The notes: generated from the sequence alone by a model not told the origin. Shown: positions 1 to 10,895, numbered from the stretch's first letter. The stretch: DNA of 45,360 bases from Actinomycetes bacterium (GCA_021848885.1 JAJZTN010000003.1:1-45360); one strand, 5' to 3'. Program-made: numbers and translations.

Positions 1-1
1 C

Positions 2-3000
2 GTGCGCCGCCGCCGCCCCGACCTGGCCCGCGACCTGCTCGGCATCTGGCGCGCGGCGCTACCCGACCCGACCACCCTGCTGGTCGAGGTGGTCTCGCAC
101 CGCGCCCCCGGCGACGGGCCGGTCTCGGCGGCTCATGCTGCTCGCTCGCTGGTCACGGCCCGCGAGGTGGGCGTGACGGCGGTGCTGACCAACCTGGTTC
201 GCTACGCCGACCCCGACGACGCCCCGACCGCCGACGTTCTCGACGCCGCGCGCCGACTAGTCCCGCTGGACCCGCGGCACCTGGACCGGCGCAACGCGCA
301 GGGCTACCTGAAGTCCGGTAAGGAGATGGCCGAGGTGGCCGAGGAGGTCACCCGGCTGGCAGGGCCGGCCGGGGGCTCTGGCCGCGAGCTGCTCGCCGCC
401 ACCCGGCGGGCCGCCGACCGGTGCGCGCTAGACCCCGCCGCCGACCTCGGGCTGGGGCTGGGCGCGGCCGGCGCGCACTTCCCGGAGACCGAGCTCGTGC
501 TCGGTCCGCAGCGGCTGGCCGCGGCCCGCGCCGGGGCACGGAGCCCCGGAGAGGTCGCCTCGGTGGCGTTGAGGGCCAGCTGCGAGGCCGGCATCAGCAC
601 CCGTGGCCTGTCCGACACGACCGCACTGCGTGACCGGCTCGAGCACGAGCTGGGGATCATCGACATGCTGGGTTTCGCCGGCTACTTCCTCACCGTCGCC
701 GACGTCGTCGAGCTGATCCGGCAGATGGGGGTGCGGGTTGCCGCGCGTGGCTCCGGCGCGGGCAGCCTGGTGACCTACCTGCTGGGCATCTCGGGGGTCG
801 ACCCGCTGCGGCACGGCCTGGTGATGGAGCGGTTCCTGTCACCGCGACGTTCGGTGCTGCCCGACATCGACCTCGACGTCGAGTCGGCCCGACGTACCGA
901 GATCTACCAGCGGGTCATCGACCGCTACGGCGGGGAGCGGGTCAGTGCAGTGTCGATGATGGACACCTACCGGGTCCGCCACGCGGTGCGCGACGTCGGG
1001 GCTGCGCTCGGCCTGCCGCCGGGGGAGATCGACACGGTGGCCAAGGCGTTCCCGCACATCCGGGCCCGTGACGCCCGGGCCGCCCTGGACGAGCTGCCCG
1101 AGCTGCGTGCTTCCGGGATCGCCGCGTCCGGGGCCTTCGACACCCTGCTGCGGCTGGTGGAGCGACTCGACGGCTTGCCCCGGCACGTCGCGCTGCACCC
1201 GTGCGGGGTGCTGCTCTCCGATGCCAGCCTGCTCGACCGCACCCCGGTGGAGGCGAGCTGGATGGGTTTCCCGCTCAGCCAGTTCGACAAGGACGACGTC
1301 GAGGAGCTCGGCCTGCTCAAGCTGGACATCCTCGGGGTCCGGATGCAGTCGGCCATGGCACACGCCTTGGACGAGATCACCCGGGTCGACGGAGCGAGCC
1401 GGCAGGAGGTGGCTCGAGCCGGCGGGCACGTGGAGGAGGCCGACTTCCTCACCCCGCAGGGCCGGGTCGACCTCGAGGCGGTGCCGCTGGATGACCCCGC
1501 GACGTTCCGGCTCATCCAGTCCACCCGCACCCTCGGCTGCTTCCAGATCGAGTCTCCGGGGCAACGCGAGCTGATCGGCAAGTTCGCCCCGGAGACCTTC
1601 GAGGACCTCATCATCGACATCTCGCTGTTCCGCCCCGGCCCGGTCAAGAGCGACATGGTCACCCCGTTCCTGCGGGCCCGACAGGGCTGGGCCGCCCCGG
1701 AGTTCCTGCACCCGGACCTGCGCCCGCACCTGGAGCAGACCTGCGGGGTGGTGGTCTTCCACGAGCAGGTTCTGCACATCGTCGCGACGCTGACCGGCTG
1801 CGACCTTGCCGAGGCCGACGAGGTGCGCCGGGCCCTGGGCGACCCGGTGGCCAAGGAGGACGTGCGGGTGTGGTTCCCGGCCCGTGCGCTGGCCCGGGGC
1901 TACCACGCCGCCACTGTGGATCGGGCCTGGGAGGTGCTGGAGGCCTTCGCCTCGTTCGGCTTCTGCAAGGCCCATGCGGCAGCCTTCGCGCTGCCGACCT
2001 ACCAGTCGGCGTGGCTGAAGGCGCACCACCCGGCCGCGTTCCTTGCCGGGGTGCTCACCCATGACCCCGGGATGTATCCCAAGCGGCTCATCCTCGACGA
2101 CGCGCGCAACTTCGGCATCGCCGTGCTCGGGCTGGACGTCAACCGCTCCGAGGGCTGCTACCGGGTGGAGCGTCTTGCCGTCGACGACGAGCCGCCGCCG
2201 CAGGTTCTGGGGGCCCTCCCGCGGCAACGGCCCGAGTGGCTGCCGGATGGGTTGCCCGACGCGCGCGGCTACGGGATCCGGCTGTCCCTGGCCGAGGTCA
2301 AGGGGATCTCCCAGGCTGAGGTCGCCCGGGTGGTCGCCGGCCGCCCGTACGCGACGCTGACCGACTTCTGGCACCGCGCCCGGGTGTCCCGCCCGGTCGT
2401 CGAGCGACTGGTGCTGGCTGGGGCCTTTGACTCGCTCTACGGGATCGGCGGGGCCAGCGCCCGGCTGGGCCTGCGTCGTACTGGGCGGATCACCCGCCGC
2501 GACCTGCTGCTGCAGGTCGGCGAGATCGACCGGTGGGACCGGGCCGGGAGCCGGGGTGCCCGCGTGGGCCGGGGTGCTCGCGTGGGCCGGGCCGGGAGTC
2601 CCCAGCCGGGTGAGCCGGCCGTGCAGCTGGCCCTGGACTTCGGGGCCGCCGACATCTCGCCGGGTTCTTTCGCGCCCAGCGGGCTGCCGGAGATGACCGG
2701 CAGTGAGCGGGTCCGGGCCGAGCTGGAGGTGCTCGGCCTGGACGTCAGCCGGCACGTGCTCGACTTCTACGCCGACCTGCTCGACGCACTGCGCGTGGTG
2801 CGCTCCAAGGACATGCTCGCTCAGCGCAGCCGGGCCGAGATGCTCGTCGCTGGGGTGAAGGTTGCCACCCAGACCCCGCCGATCCGCTCGGGGCGTCGGG
2901 TCGTCTTCATCACCCTTGATGACACCACCGGTCCGGTGGATGCGACGTTCTTCTCCGACGCCCAGGGGCCTTACGCCGCCACGCTGTTCCACTCCTGGCT

Positions 3001-3472
3001 ACTGCTGGTCCGCGGCGAGCTGCGCCGGACCGGCCCACGCGGGGTCTCGCTGCGTGGCACCGGTGCCTGGGACCTGACCGTGCTGCACGCCGCCTGGCAG
3101 GCCGGCGGGCTCGGCCCGGTCCTCGACCTGCTCGGCGAGGCGGCGGGGGCGGGCTACACCGAGCAGGCAGTGGCCGCCGCCGCCGGCAGCCGCTCCACCC
3201 GGCCGGTGGTCCAGCCTCCGCCGGAGGCCGGGGCCGATGCTCGGCGCCGGGTGCTGGTGCACCCCAGCGGGTTCCGACAGTCCCCCTACGCCGACGTGCG
3301 CCCGCCGGGGGAGGACGTGCGGGACAGCCGGGGGGCGGCGGCGCGGGCGGAGCGCGCGGCAAGCACCCAGGTCGAAAGGGCGGCGACCCCCCAGGTCGAG
3401 CGCGCGGCAAACCCCCGGGCGGAGGCCCCGCGCAAGCTCTGGCACGCCAGCCCGGGCAGCCCCGGGCGATGA
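2..3472 (+). CDS. dnaE2: Error-prone DNA polymerase III alpha subunit, DnaE2-type (5' truncated at window start)
   Basis: PolIII alpha motifs: GYFLTVADVVELIRQMGVRVAARGSGAGSLVTYLLGI, PDIDLDVES, SFGFCKAHAAAFALPTYQSAWLKAHHP, OB-fold region near the C-terminus; C-terminal RKLWHASPGSPG typical of DnaE2. A second, distinct replicative-type DnaE lies at 33833-37366. Confidence 0.9.
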   Translation: MRRRRPDLARDLLGIWRAALPDPTTLLVEVVSHRAPGDGPVSAAHAARSLVTAREVGVTAVLTNLVRYADPDDAPTADVLDAARRLVPLDPRHLDRRNAQGYLKSGKEMAEVAEEVTRLAGPAGGSGRELLAATRRAADRCALDPAADLGLGLGAAGAHFPETELVLGPQRLAAARAGARSPGEVASVALRASCEAGISTRGLSDTTALRDRLEHELGIIDMLGFAGYFLTVADVVELIRQMGVRVAARGSGAGSLVTYLLGISGVDPLRHGLVMERFLSPRRSVLPDIDLDVESARRTEIYQRVIDRYGGERVSAVSMMDTYRVRHAVRDVGAALGLPPGEIDTVAKAFPHIRARDARAALDELPELRASGIAASGAFDTLLRLVERLDGLPRHVALHPCGVLLSDASLLDRTPVEASWMGFPLSQFDKDDVEELGLLKLDILGVRMQSAMAHALDEITRVDGASRQEVARAGGHVEEADFLTPQGRVDLEAVPLDDPATFRLIQSTRTLGCFQIESPGQRELIGKFAPETFEDLIIDISLFRPGPVKSDMVTPFLRARQGWAAPEFLHPDLRPHLEQTCGVVVFHEQVLHIVATLTGCDLAEADEVRRALGDPVAKEDVRVWFPARALARGYHAATVDRAWEVLEAFASFGFCKAHAAAFALPTYQSAWLKAHHPAAFLAGVLTHDPGMYPKRLILDDARNFGIAVLGLDVNRSEGCYRVERLAVDDEPPPQVLGALPRQRPEWLPDGLPDARGYGIRLSLAEVKGISQAEVARVVAGRPYATLTDFWHRARVSRPVVERLVLAGAFDSLYGIGGASARLGLRRTGRITRRDLLLQVGEIDRWDRAGSRGARVGRGARVGRAGSPQPGEPAVQLALDFGAADISPGSFAPSGLPEMTGSERVRAELEVLGLDVSRHVLDFYADLLDALRVVRSKDMLAQRSRAEMLVAGVKVATQTPPIRSGRRVVFITLDDTTGPVDATFFSDAQGPYAATLFHSWLLLVRGELRRTGPRGVSLRGTGAWDLTVLHAAWQAGGLGPVLDLLGEAAGAGYTEQAVAAAAGSRSTRPVVQPPPEAGADARRRVLVHPSGFRQSPYADVRPPGEDVRDSRGAAARAERAASTQVERAATPQVERAANPRAEAPRKLWHASPGSPGR

Positions 3473-4290
3473 GCCGCGGACTGCTGAGCGAGGCCAGCGT
3501 GGTCACTAGGGTGGAGCCGCAGACCTGCCCGTCGAGGGGAGTCCCGGTGGTCGATGACACCCAGGTGCGCGTCCCCACCCGGGCCGCGGTGGCCTGGCAG
3601 ACCCTGCTGACGGCGATCGCCGCGCAGCCCGGCCCCCATGACCGCCCGCTGGACATCCTCGATCTCGGCGGCGGCACCGGTGGCCTGGCCGTCCCGCTGG
3701 CCCAGGCCGGTCACGCCGTCACCGTGGTCGACCCCAGCCCGGATGCGCTGGCCGCCCTCGAGCACCGCGCGGCCGGCAGCGGCAGCGTGCGGGCGGTGCA
3801 GGGGGATGCCGCCGACCTGCCCCGGGTGGTGCCATCCGGCGGCTTCGACGTGGTGGTCTGTCACGGGGTGCTCGAGCATGTCGACGACGTGGCCTCCGCC
3901 CTGGTTGCGATCGCCGGGGCGCTGCGTCCCGGCGGGCTGCTTTCGGTGGTCACGGCAAACCGCCACGCCGCGGTGCTCTCCCGTGCCTTGGCCGGGCACT
4001 TCGCCGACGCCCACCGTGCGCTGGATGACCCGGACGGGCGGTGGGGGCCGAGTGACCCGCTGCCGCGACGCTTCGATGTCGCCGGACTCACCGCGCTGCT
4101 GGGCGCTGCTGGCCTGAGCGTCACCACGGTGCGCGCCGCGCGGGTGCTGGCCGACCTGGTGCCGGGAAGCCTGGTCGACCCCGAGCCGGCCGCGGCTCGA
4201 GCGCTGCAGGCGCTGGAAGCCCAGCTGTGCGCGCACCCTGCCTTCCTGGCGACCGCTGCCGCGCTGCACGTTCTGGCCACCCGGGGGTGA
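3469..4290 (+). CDS. Class I SAM-dependent methyltransferase
   Basis: ILDLGGGTGGLAVPLAQAGHAVTVVDPSPDAL motif I and FDVVVCHGVLEHVDD; start overlaps the dnaE2 stop (ATGA). The true start may be an internal GTG. Confidence 0.85.
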   Translation: MSRGLLSEASVVTRVEPQTCPSRGVPVVDDTQVRVPTRAAVAWQTLLTAIAAQPGPHDRPLDILDLGGGTGGLAVPLAQAGHAVTVVDPSPDALAALEHRAAGSGSVRAVQGDAADLPRVVPSGGFDVVVCHGVLEHVDDVASALVAIAGALRPGGLLSVVTANRHAAVLSRALAGHFADAHRALDDPDGRWGPSDPLPRRFDVAGLTALLGAAGLSVTTVRAARVLADLVPGSLVDPEPAAARALQALEAQLCAHPAFLATAAALHVLATRG

Positions 4291-4348
4291 CCCGACTGGT
4301 CCCGCGGGCGGACCTGACAGCCCAGCGCGAGGCGGGAGGTGAGCGACG

Positions 4349-5701
4349 GTGAGTCGTAGCCAGCTCCGGCGCGGGTCCAGCCCGCCACCAGGGGCGGGCG
4401 ACGACACCGGCTGCACCGTGCTACACGTCGACATGGACGCCTTCTTCGCCTCGGTCGAGCTGCGCTCCCGCCCGCAGCTGCGGGGCCAGCCGGTCATCGT
4501 GGGGGCCTCCGGTGGCCGCGGGGTCGTGCTGTCCGCGACGTACGAGGCCCGCCGGCTCGGCGTGCACTCGGCGATGCCGATGAGCCGTGCCCGCCGGCTG
4601 GCCCCGCAGGCGGTGATCATCCCGCCCTCACACCGGCGATACGCCGAGGTGTCCGAGGGTGTGATGGAGATCTTCCGCTCGATCACCCCGCTGGTCGAGC
4701 CGTTGTCGCTGGACGAGGCCTTCCTCGACGTCTCCGGGGCGCTGCGTCGGCTCGGGACGCCGGCGCAGATCGGGGCGATGATCCGGGACCGGGTGGTCGA
4801 CGAGCAGGGCATCACCTGCTCGGTGGGTGTTGCCACGACGAAGTTCGTGGCGAAGCTGGCCACAACCCAGGCCAAGCCGGACGGCCTGCTCGTCGTGCCG
4901 GCCAACGCCGTGATCGAGTTCTTGCACCCCCTGCCGGTGGGGGCGCTGTGGGGGGTGGGGGAGCGGACCGAGCAGGTGCTGACCCGGCTCGGGCTGCGCA
5001 CCGTCGGCGACCTGGCGGACACGCCGCTGTCCACCCTGCAGCGGGCGCTCGGGCCGGCCGTCGGTGCCCAGCTGCATGCGTTGGCGTGGGGCCGCGACGA
5101 TCGCCGGGTGGTGGTCGAGGAGCCGGACCGCTCGGTCGGGGCGGAGCACACCTTCGATCGTGACGTCGATGACCCGCTGGTGGTGCGTCGCGAGCTGCTG
5201 CGGCTGGCCGAGCGGGTCGGGGAGCGGATGCGCCGGGCCGGGCTCCAGGGGCGCACGGTGTCGATCAAGGTGCGGTTCGCCGACTTCACGACGATCACAC
5301 GGGCCCGCACGCTGCCCGGGCACACCGACGTGGGCAACGAGATCTATGCCGCGGCCCGCGCGCTGTACGACGCCCTCGGGCTGGACCGAGCCCGGCTGCG
5401 CCTGGTCGGCGTGCGGGTCGAGCAGCTCGTGCCGGTCGGGTCGGCGCCACGCCAGCTGGCCCTCGGTGAGCGCGAGCGTGGTTGGCGTGAGGCCGAGCGG
5501 GCCGCCGACCGCGCGGCGGCACGCTTCGGCTCCGGCGTGGTGCGCCCGGCCAGCCTCGTGCCCGACCCGGACGCGGCGCGGGCGGATGGGGCGAGGGTGG
5601 ACGCGGCGCGGGCGGGAGGGGCGCGGGCGGGCGGGGTGCGGGCGGACGGGGTGCGGGCATCTGGTCGGGGCGAGCCGTCGGCTCCAACCCGACGGGGATG
5701 A
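4349..5701 (+). CDS. dinB: DNA polymerase IV (Y-family)
   Basis: VLHVDMDAFFASVELR, YEARRLGVHSAMPMSRA, SLDEAFLDVSG, SVGVATTKFVAKLAT; low-complexity C-terminal tail. Confidence 0.93.
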   Translation: MSRSQLRRGSSPPPGAGDDTGCTVLHVDMDAFFASVELRSRPQLRGQPVIVGASGGRGVVLSATYEARRLGVHSAMPMSRARRLAPQAVIIPPSHRRYAEVSEGVMEIFRSITPLVEPLSLDEAFLDVSGALRRLGTPAQIGAMIRDRVVDEQGITCSVGVATTKFVAKLATTQAKPDGLLVVPANAVIEFLHPLPVGALWGVGERTEQVLTRLGLRTVGDLADTPLSTLQRALGPAVGAQLHALAWGRDDRRVVVEEPDRSVGAEHTFDRDVDDPLVVRRELLRLAERVGERMRRAGLQGRTVSIKVRFADFTTITRARTLPGHTDVGNEIYAAARALYDALGLDRARLRLVGVRVEQLVPVGSAPRQLALGERERGWREAERAADRAAARFGSGVVRPASLVPDPDAARADGARVDAARAGGARAGGVRADGVRASGRGEPSAPTRRG

Positions 5702-5799
5702 GCCTTCGCAGCGAGCAACAGCGGTTTCGCCGGGCTCGGCACGTGCTTATCCTTGTGGTGCCGGCATCGGCCCCCCTGGGGATGTGCAAGGAGGCAGAC

Positions 5800-6222
5800 G
5801 TGCCCCTCTCCGAGCACGAGCAGCGACTGCTCGAGCAGATGGAGCGGGCCCTCTACGCCGAGGACCCGAAGTTTGTCTCCACGCTGCGCGGCGCCTCGCT
5901 GCGGGTGCGTTACCGACGTCGCGCCCTGCTGTCAGCCGTGGGCTTCGTGCTTGGAGTCGTCGGCCTGATGACCGGGCTGGTGACGAAACTCATCGCGGTC
6001 AGTGTCTTCGGTTTCGTGCTCATGCTGGTCAGCACGATCGTGGCGATCTCCGCCTGGCGGCGGTTGAGCTCGAAGTCCGCCGACCTCACCTCGGTCACCG
6101 AGACTGGGCCCGGTGTGCGTGTCATGCGCCGGGGTGGTGGGCGAGGCCCGCGGACGTCGTTGATGCAGCGGCTCGAGCAGCGCTGGGACCGTCGACGCGA
6201 CGAGCGCGGCTCCGGGTTCTGA
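5800..6222 (+). CDS. DUF3040 family small membrane protein
   Basis: MPLSEHEQRLLEQMERALYAEDPKFVSTLRG is typical of DUF3040; two TM segments; GTG start preceded by AAGGAGG at about 5788. Confidence 0.85.
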   Translation: MPLSEHEQRLLEQMERALYAEDPKFVSTLRGASLRVRYRRRALLSAVGFVLGVVGLMTGLVTKLIAVSVFGFVLMLVSTIVAISAWRRLSSKSADLTSVTETGPGVRVMRRGGGRGPRTSLMQRLEQRWDRRRDERGSGF

Positions 6223-6261
6223 CGGGTCCTGACGGGTCCTGACGGGTCCTGACCCGGCCCG

Positions 6262-8598
6262 CTATCCCCTGCGCAACCATCCCCTGCGCAACCGGTACAG
6301 GCTGGCCGGCCACAGCAGCGCGCGCAGCCGGGTCCGGGCCGAGCGCCGCTGGGCCAGCGCCGTACGCACTGTCGTGACGTCCTCACGAAGTCCGGTCACC
6401 GGCCCCACCACCGGGGCATAGCGGGCCCGCTCGACAACCATGCTCAGCCGCCCCAGCGCCTCCCGGGCCGGCTCGTCCAGCCCGCCCTGGCGCCCGATCT
6501 CCTCGGCGCTCTGCCGCGGGGTCCGGCTGGGCGGCCAGGGGTAGCCCAGGTCCAGCGCGCTGTCCCGCAGCTCGACCCAGGCCTGCCCGGCGCGCTCGGC
6601 TGGGCTCGACCCGCTCGAGCCCAGCCTCCGACGGCGCAGCAGCGAGCGGAGCACGCCGGGGCTGCCGACCAGCCCGGCACCGAGGGACACCAGGACCAGC
6701 AACGGCCACGGCAGTCCGGCACCGGTGCGCCCGGGCAGCCCCCGCGGGTCGCGCAGGTCGTTGAGCTTCGGTGCCAGCGCCCCAGCCGAGGCCGACGGGC
6801 CGCTCGTCGGGCCCGTTGGTGCGGTCACGGCCGGCGTGGTCCCGGGCAGCACCTGCGCGCCCCCCGCACCGCCCTGGGTGTAGCCGGGGGCTGCCCCGGT
6901 GCGCACCGCCGGGGTCGGCTCGAAGGGCACCCAGCCGATGCCGCTGAAGTACAGCTCGGGCCAGGCGTGCGCGTCGTGGGTGCGAACGACATAGCTGCCC
7001 GGTGCCACCTGCTGGCCGGGCAGGAAGCCCACGTCGACACGGGCCGGGATGCCCAATGAGCGCGCCATGACGGCCATGGTGGAGGCGAACTGCACGCAGA
7101 AGCCGCGCCGTGACACCAGGAACGCCTCGATGGCCGAGGTGCCGCTGCCGTCGGGGGCATGGGTGTCATAGGTGAAACGGGCCGGGTCACGCAGCCAGGC
7201 CTGCAGCGCCACCGCCTTGTCGTAGTCGGTCACCGCCGCGGCGGTGACCTGCTGGGCCAGCAGCCGCACCGAGTCCGGGAACCCGGCGGGCAGCCGCAGG
7301 TCGCGGGTCAACGGCAGGCCGGTGCTGGCCCCCGGCCCCGGCCCGGGTGCCTTCGCGCCGGCCAGAGCAGCCGGGGTCAGCGCCAGCTGCAGGCTCGTCA
7401 CGTCGTAGACCAGGTTGGCCGTGGTGCGCTGGGTGGAGAAGACGTTGAACGTCGGGGTGTCATAGAGCCACAGCCCGCTCGCCTGCACCGCCACGGCTGG
7501 GTAGGGCAGCGGCAGCCATCGCTCGGCCAGCGCCCCGACCTGGATCCTGGTGTGCACCGGGGTCCCGCCGACCTGCGAACCGAGGCCCGGTGGGCGGGGC
7601 AGCCCGTTGGACAGGTTCTGCGCGTTGGGCACCTGCAACCGCATCGGGGACCACACGTTGCCGTCGAACTCATCCAGCGTCACGGTGCGCAGGTAGGCCG
7701 GCGTGGCGGCGTCGGTGGTGTAGCTGAGCAGCGTGGCGTCTTGGGGCTGGTTGAGGTCGGCCCTGATGTCCAGGATGGGGTTGACCACCGCGACCGTGCT
7801 GCTGCCCGGCCCGTGCCCGAACCGGCCCTCAAGCACCACCGGGAGCAGTCCACGGTCCAGCCCTGGCAGCCACGCGGGCGCCACCACCGCGAGCACCAGC
7901 GCGGCCAGCCCCACCTTGCGGGCAGAGGCCAGCAGGCCATCGGCGCGCACCGGGGGCGCATCGGCCCGGGGCGTAGCACTCGCCGCCGGGCCCCAGTGCT
8001 GGGTTGCCGAGAGCTGGGCGACGGCGAGCATCCCCAGGTAGCCGAGCGCTGCGGCCACGAACGGGACAGCGCCGCCGCCGTGGGGGGAGATCGCGCCCGG
8101 TACGGCGTTGAGAGCCAGCAGGGGCAGCCCGGCTGCGGCGGGCGTGGCGTAGCCGACCGCCAGGGTCTGCACGGCGATCGCCACGGCGGCCACGCCCAGC
8201 GCGGTGATCGCCAGGATCCCCGGGGCCGGGTACGCCGGTGAGGCCGAGGTCTGGATGTCTGCTGCACCCGAGTGCAGCAGAGCGACGAAGCCACGCAGCG
8301 CACCAGGCCCGGGCAGCACCAGCAGGGTGGCGGCGGCGGGGGTGAACATCGCGGTCAGCACCGGGATGAGCAGCACCAGGCCGGCCAGCGGGTGCAGTGC
8401 GGCGGGCAGCCGCAGCCAGCGGGCCGCTGCGCCGCCGAGCGCAGCCACAAGCGTCACCACGACGATAGGGCTCACCCAGGCCGCCCCGCTGAGCACTGCC
8501 GTCAGGCTGGTGCTGGTCAGCAGGGTGGCCACCGCCGCCGCGACGCTGGCCCGCCAGGCCTCCGACGTGGGGGTGGTCCTCTCGTGGATGCGGCTCAT
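6262..8598 (-). CDS. Transglutaminase-like (TgpA/DUF3488-type) membrane protein
   Basis: N-terminal multi-TM region, then the transglutaminase core SRRGFCVQFASTMAVMARSLGIPARVDVGFLPG...RTHDAHAWPELYFSGIGWVPFEPTPA; start ATG at 8598 overlaps the DUF58 stop. Confidence 0.9.
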   Translation of the reverse strand: MSRIHERTTPTSEAWRASVAAAVATLLTSTSLTAVLSGAAWVSPIVVVTLVAALGGAAARWLRLPAALHPLAGLVLLIPVLTAMFTPAAATLLVLPGPGALRGFVALLHSGAADIQTSASPAYPAPGILAITALGVAAVAIAVQTLAVGYATPAAAGLPLLALNAVPGAISPHGGGAVPFVAAALGYLGMLAVAQLSATQHWGPAASATPRADAPPVRADGLLASARKVGLAALVLAVVAPAWLPGLDRGLLPVVLEGRFGHGPGSSTVAVVNPILDIRADLNQPQDATLLSYTTDAATPAYLRTVTLDEFDGNVWSPMRLQVPNAQNLSNGLPRPPGLGSQVGGTPVHTRIQVGALAERWLPLPYPAVAVQASGLWLYDTPTFNVFSTQRTTANLVYDVTSLQLALTPAALAGAKAPGPGPGASTGLPLTRDLRLPAGFPDSVRLLAQQVTAAAVTDYDKAVALQAWLRDPARFTYDTHAPDGSGTSAIEAFLVSRRGFCVQFASTMAVMARSLGIPARVDVGFLPGQQVAPGSYVVRTHDAHAWPELYFSGIGWVPFEPTPAVRTGAAPGYTQGGAGGAQVLPGTTPAVTAPTGPTSGPSASAGALAPKLNDLRDPRGLPGRTGAGLPWPLLVLVSLGAGLVGSPGVLRSLLRRRRLGSSGSSPAERAGQAWVELRDSALDLGYPWPPSRTPRQSAEEIGRQGGLDEPAREALGRLSMVVERARYAPVVGPVTGLREDVTTVRTALAQRRSARTRLRALLWPASLYRLRRGWLRRG

Positions 8599-9884
8599 GG
8601 CAGCGGCCCCGCCCCCGCGACCGGGGTGGGACCGACCCGGGCGGTGCGCCCGCCGAGCCTGGCCCACAGCGCGCCGAGCTGATCGGTCCGGCTGGCCACC
8701 ACCACCCGCCACCCGGTCGAGGACAGCACGTCCGCATGCGAGCGGGCCAGCGCCGTGCCATCGCGACCAGCCCAGCTGTCGGTGTCCAGCAGCACGGCAA
8801 GGGCCGTGGTGCTGCCGTGCCGGGCGCGGGCCAGATCCGAGACGGTGTCGGAGTCCAGGCTCCCCGCCACCACGACCACCAGCCCGTCGCCACCGCCGCG
8901 GCGCAGCAGGTGCAGCGCCGGGTCCAGGTCGGGCCGCGGGGAGGTCTCGATCACCGCGAGCTCGTCGAGCAGCCACCCCTCCGCGGCCGCGGACGCTCCG
9001 GTGCTCTCCCACGCGGTCATGGCATGTCGGGCTCCCTCGGCGTCCAGCAGGCGGACCGCGTAGCGCCGCCGGATCAGGTGCACCCCGATCGAGGCGGCCG
9101 CCGAGACGGCGAACTCGAAGGAGGAGGCGGCCCCGGCGCCCAGGTGCGCGCCGGCCCGGGAGTCGACCAGCACACTGGCCCGGCTCTGCCAGGGACGCTC
9201 CTCGCGGCGCACCATGAGCTCACCGCGGCGGGCCGTGGCCGGCCAGTGCACCCGGCGCAGCTCGTCACCGTGGCGGTACTCCCGGGTGGCGACGTCGTCC
9301 TCACCGGCCGCGGCGACGGCCCGGGCCGGGCTGTTGGCATCACCGGCCCAGTCCCCACCCAGGTGCAGCGCGGGCAGCGGCTCGTGGGGCGGGGTGACGA
9401 TGAGGCTGTCCGTCGCGCTGAGCGTGCGGGTGAGCTCGCACATCCCGAAGGGGTCGCTCACCGTCAGGCGCAGCGGGCCGAGCTGGTAGCGCCCTCGGGT
9501 GCCCGGGTGCAGCGGGTAGGTCAGGTAGCGGCGGGCACCGTGCTCGAAGCGGTCCAGCACGAAACGCGGGCTGCGGCCCAGCGGCGCGGGCACGGCGTCC
9601 TGCAGCCGCACCCCGGAGACCAGCCTGGAGAGGTTCTCCACCTCGACGAGGACCTCACCCGTCGTACCGGCCGGCATCCGGCCGGGCTCGACGTGACGCC
9701 GGCAGGACAGCAGGCACCGGGCGCGGGCCGTGGCAGCCGCCGACACCAGCGGCAGGGCGACGAGCAGGACCCCGGCGCGGGCCAGGTCGCGCTGGCCCAG
9801 CAGCACCGCGCACGCCAGCGCGCTCAGCCCGGCGGCCAGGAACGCCCTGCCGCGCAGGGTCAGGCTGTGCACTGCGGCGCGCAT
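8595..9884 (-). CDS. DUF58 domain protein
   Basis: YRHGDELRRVHWPATARRGELMVRREERPWQ motif of DUF58; N-terminal TM pair; between moxR and a transglutaminase gene, the usual context. Confidence 0.9.
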   Translation of the reverse strand: MRAAVHSLTLRGRAFLAAGLSALACAVLLGQRDLARAGVLLVALPLVSAAATARARCLLSCRRHVEPGRMPAGTTGEVLVEVENLSRLVSGVRLQDAVPAPLGRSPRFVLDRFEHGARRYLTYPLHPGTRGRYQLGPLRLTVSDPFGMCELTRTLSATDSLIVTPPHEPLPALHLGGDWAGDANSPARAVAAAGEDDVATREYRHGDELRRVHWPATARRGELMVRREERPWQSRASVLVDSRAGAHLGAGAASSFEFAVSAAASIGVHLIRRRYAVRLLDAEGARHAMTAWESTGASAAAEGWLLDELAVIETSPRPDLDPALHLLRRGGGDGLVVVVAGSLDSDTVSDLARARHGSTTALAVLLDTDSWAGRDGTALARSHADVLSSTGWRVVVASRTDQLGALWARLGGRTARVGPTPVAGAGPLP

Positions 9885-9890
9885 GTCAGG

Positions 9891-10895
<1,005 letters not shown>

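Noticed and set aside
839-2992. 717-aa minus-strand ORF antisense to dnaE2
   Set aside because: Shadow ORF of high-GC coding sequence; composition is Gly/Arg/Gln/His/Pro-rich with no recognisable domain, and the plus strand encodes clear DnaE2 motifs.
4291-4348. Possible LexA/SOS box upstream of dinB
   Set aside because: No GAAC-N4-GTTC-like palindrome could be found in the interval; the dnaE2 upstream region that would more likely carry it is outside the window.
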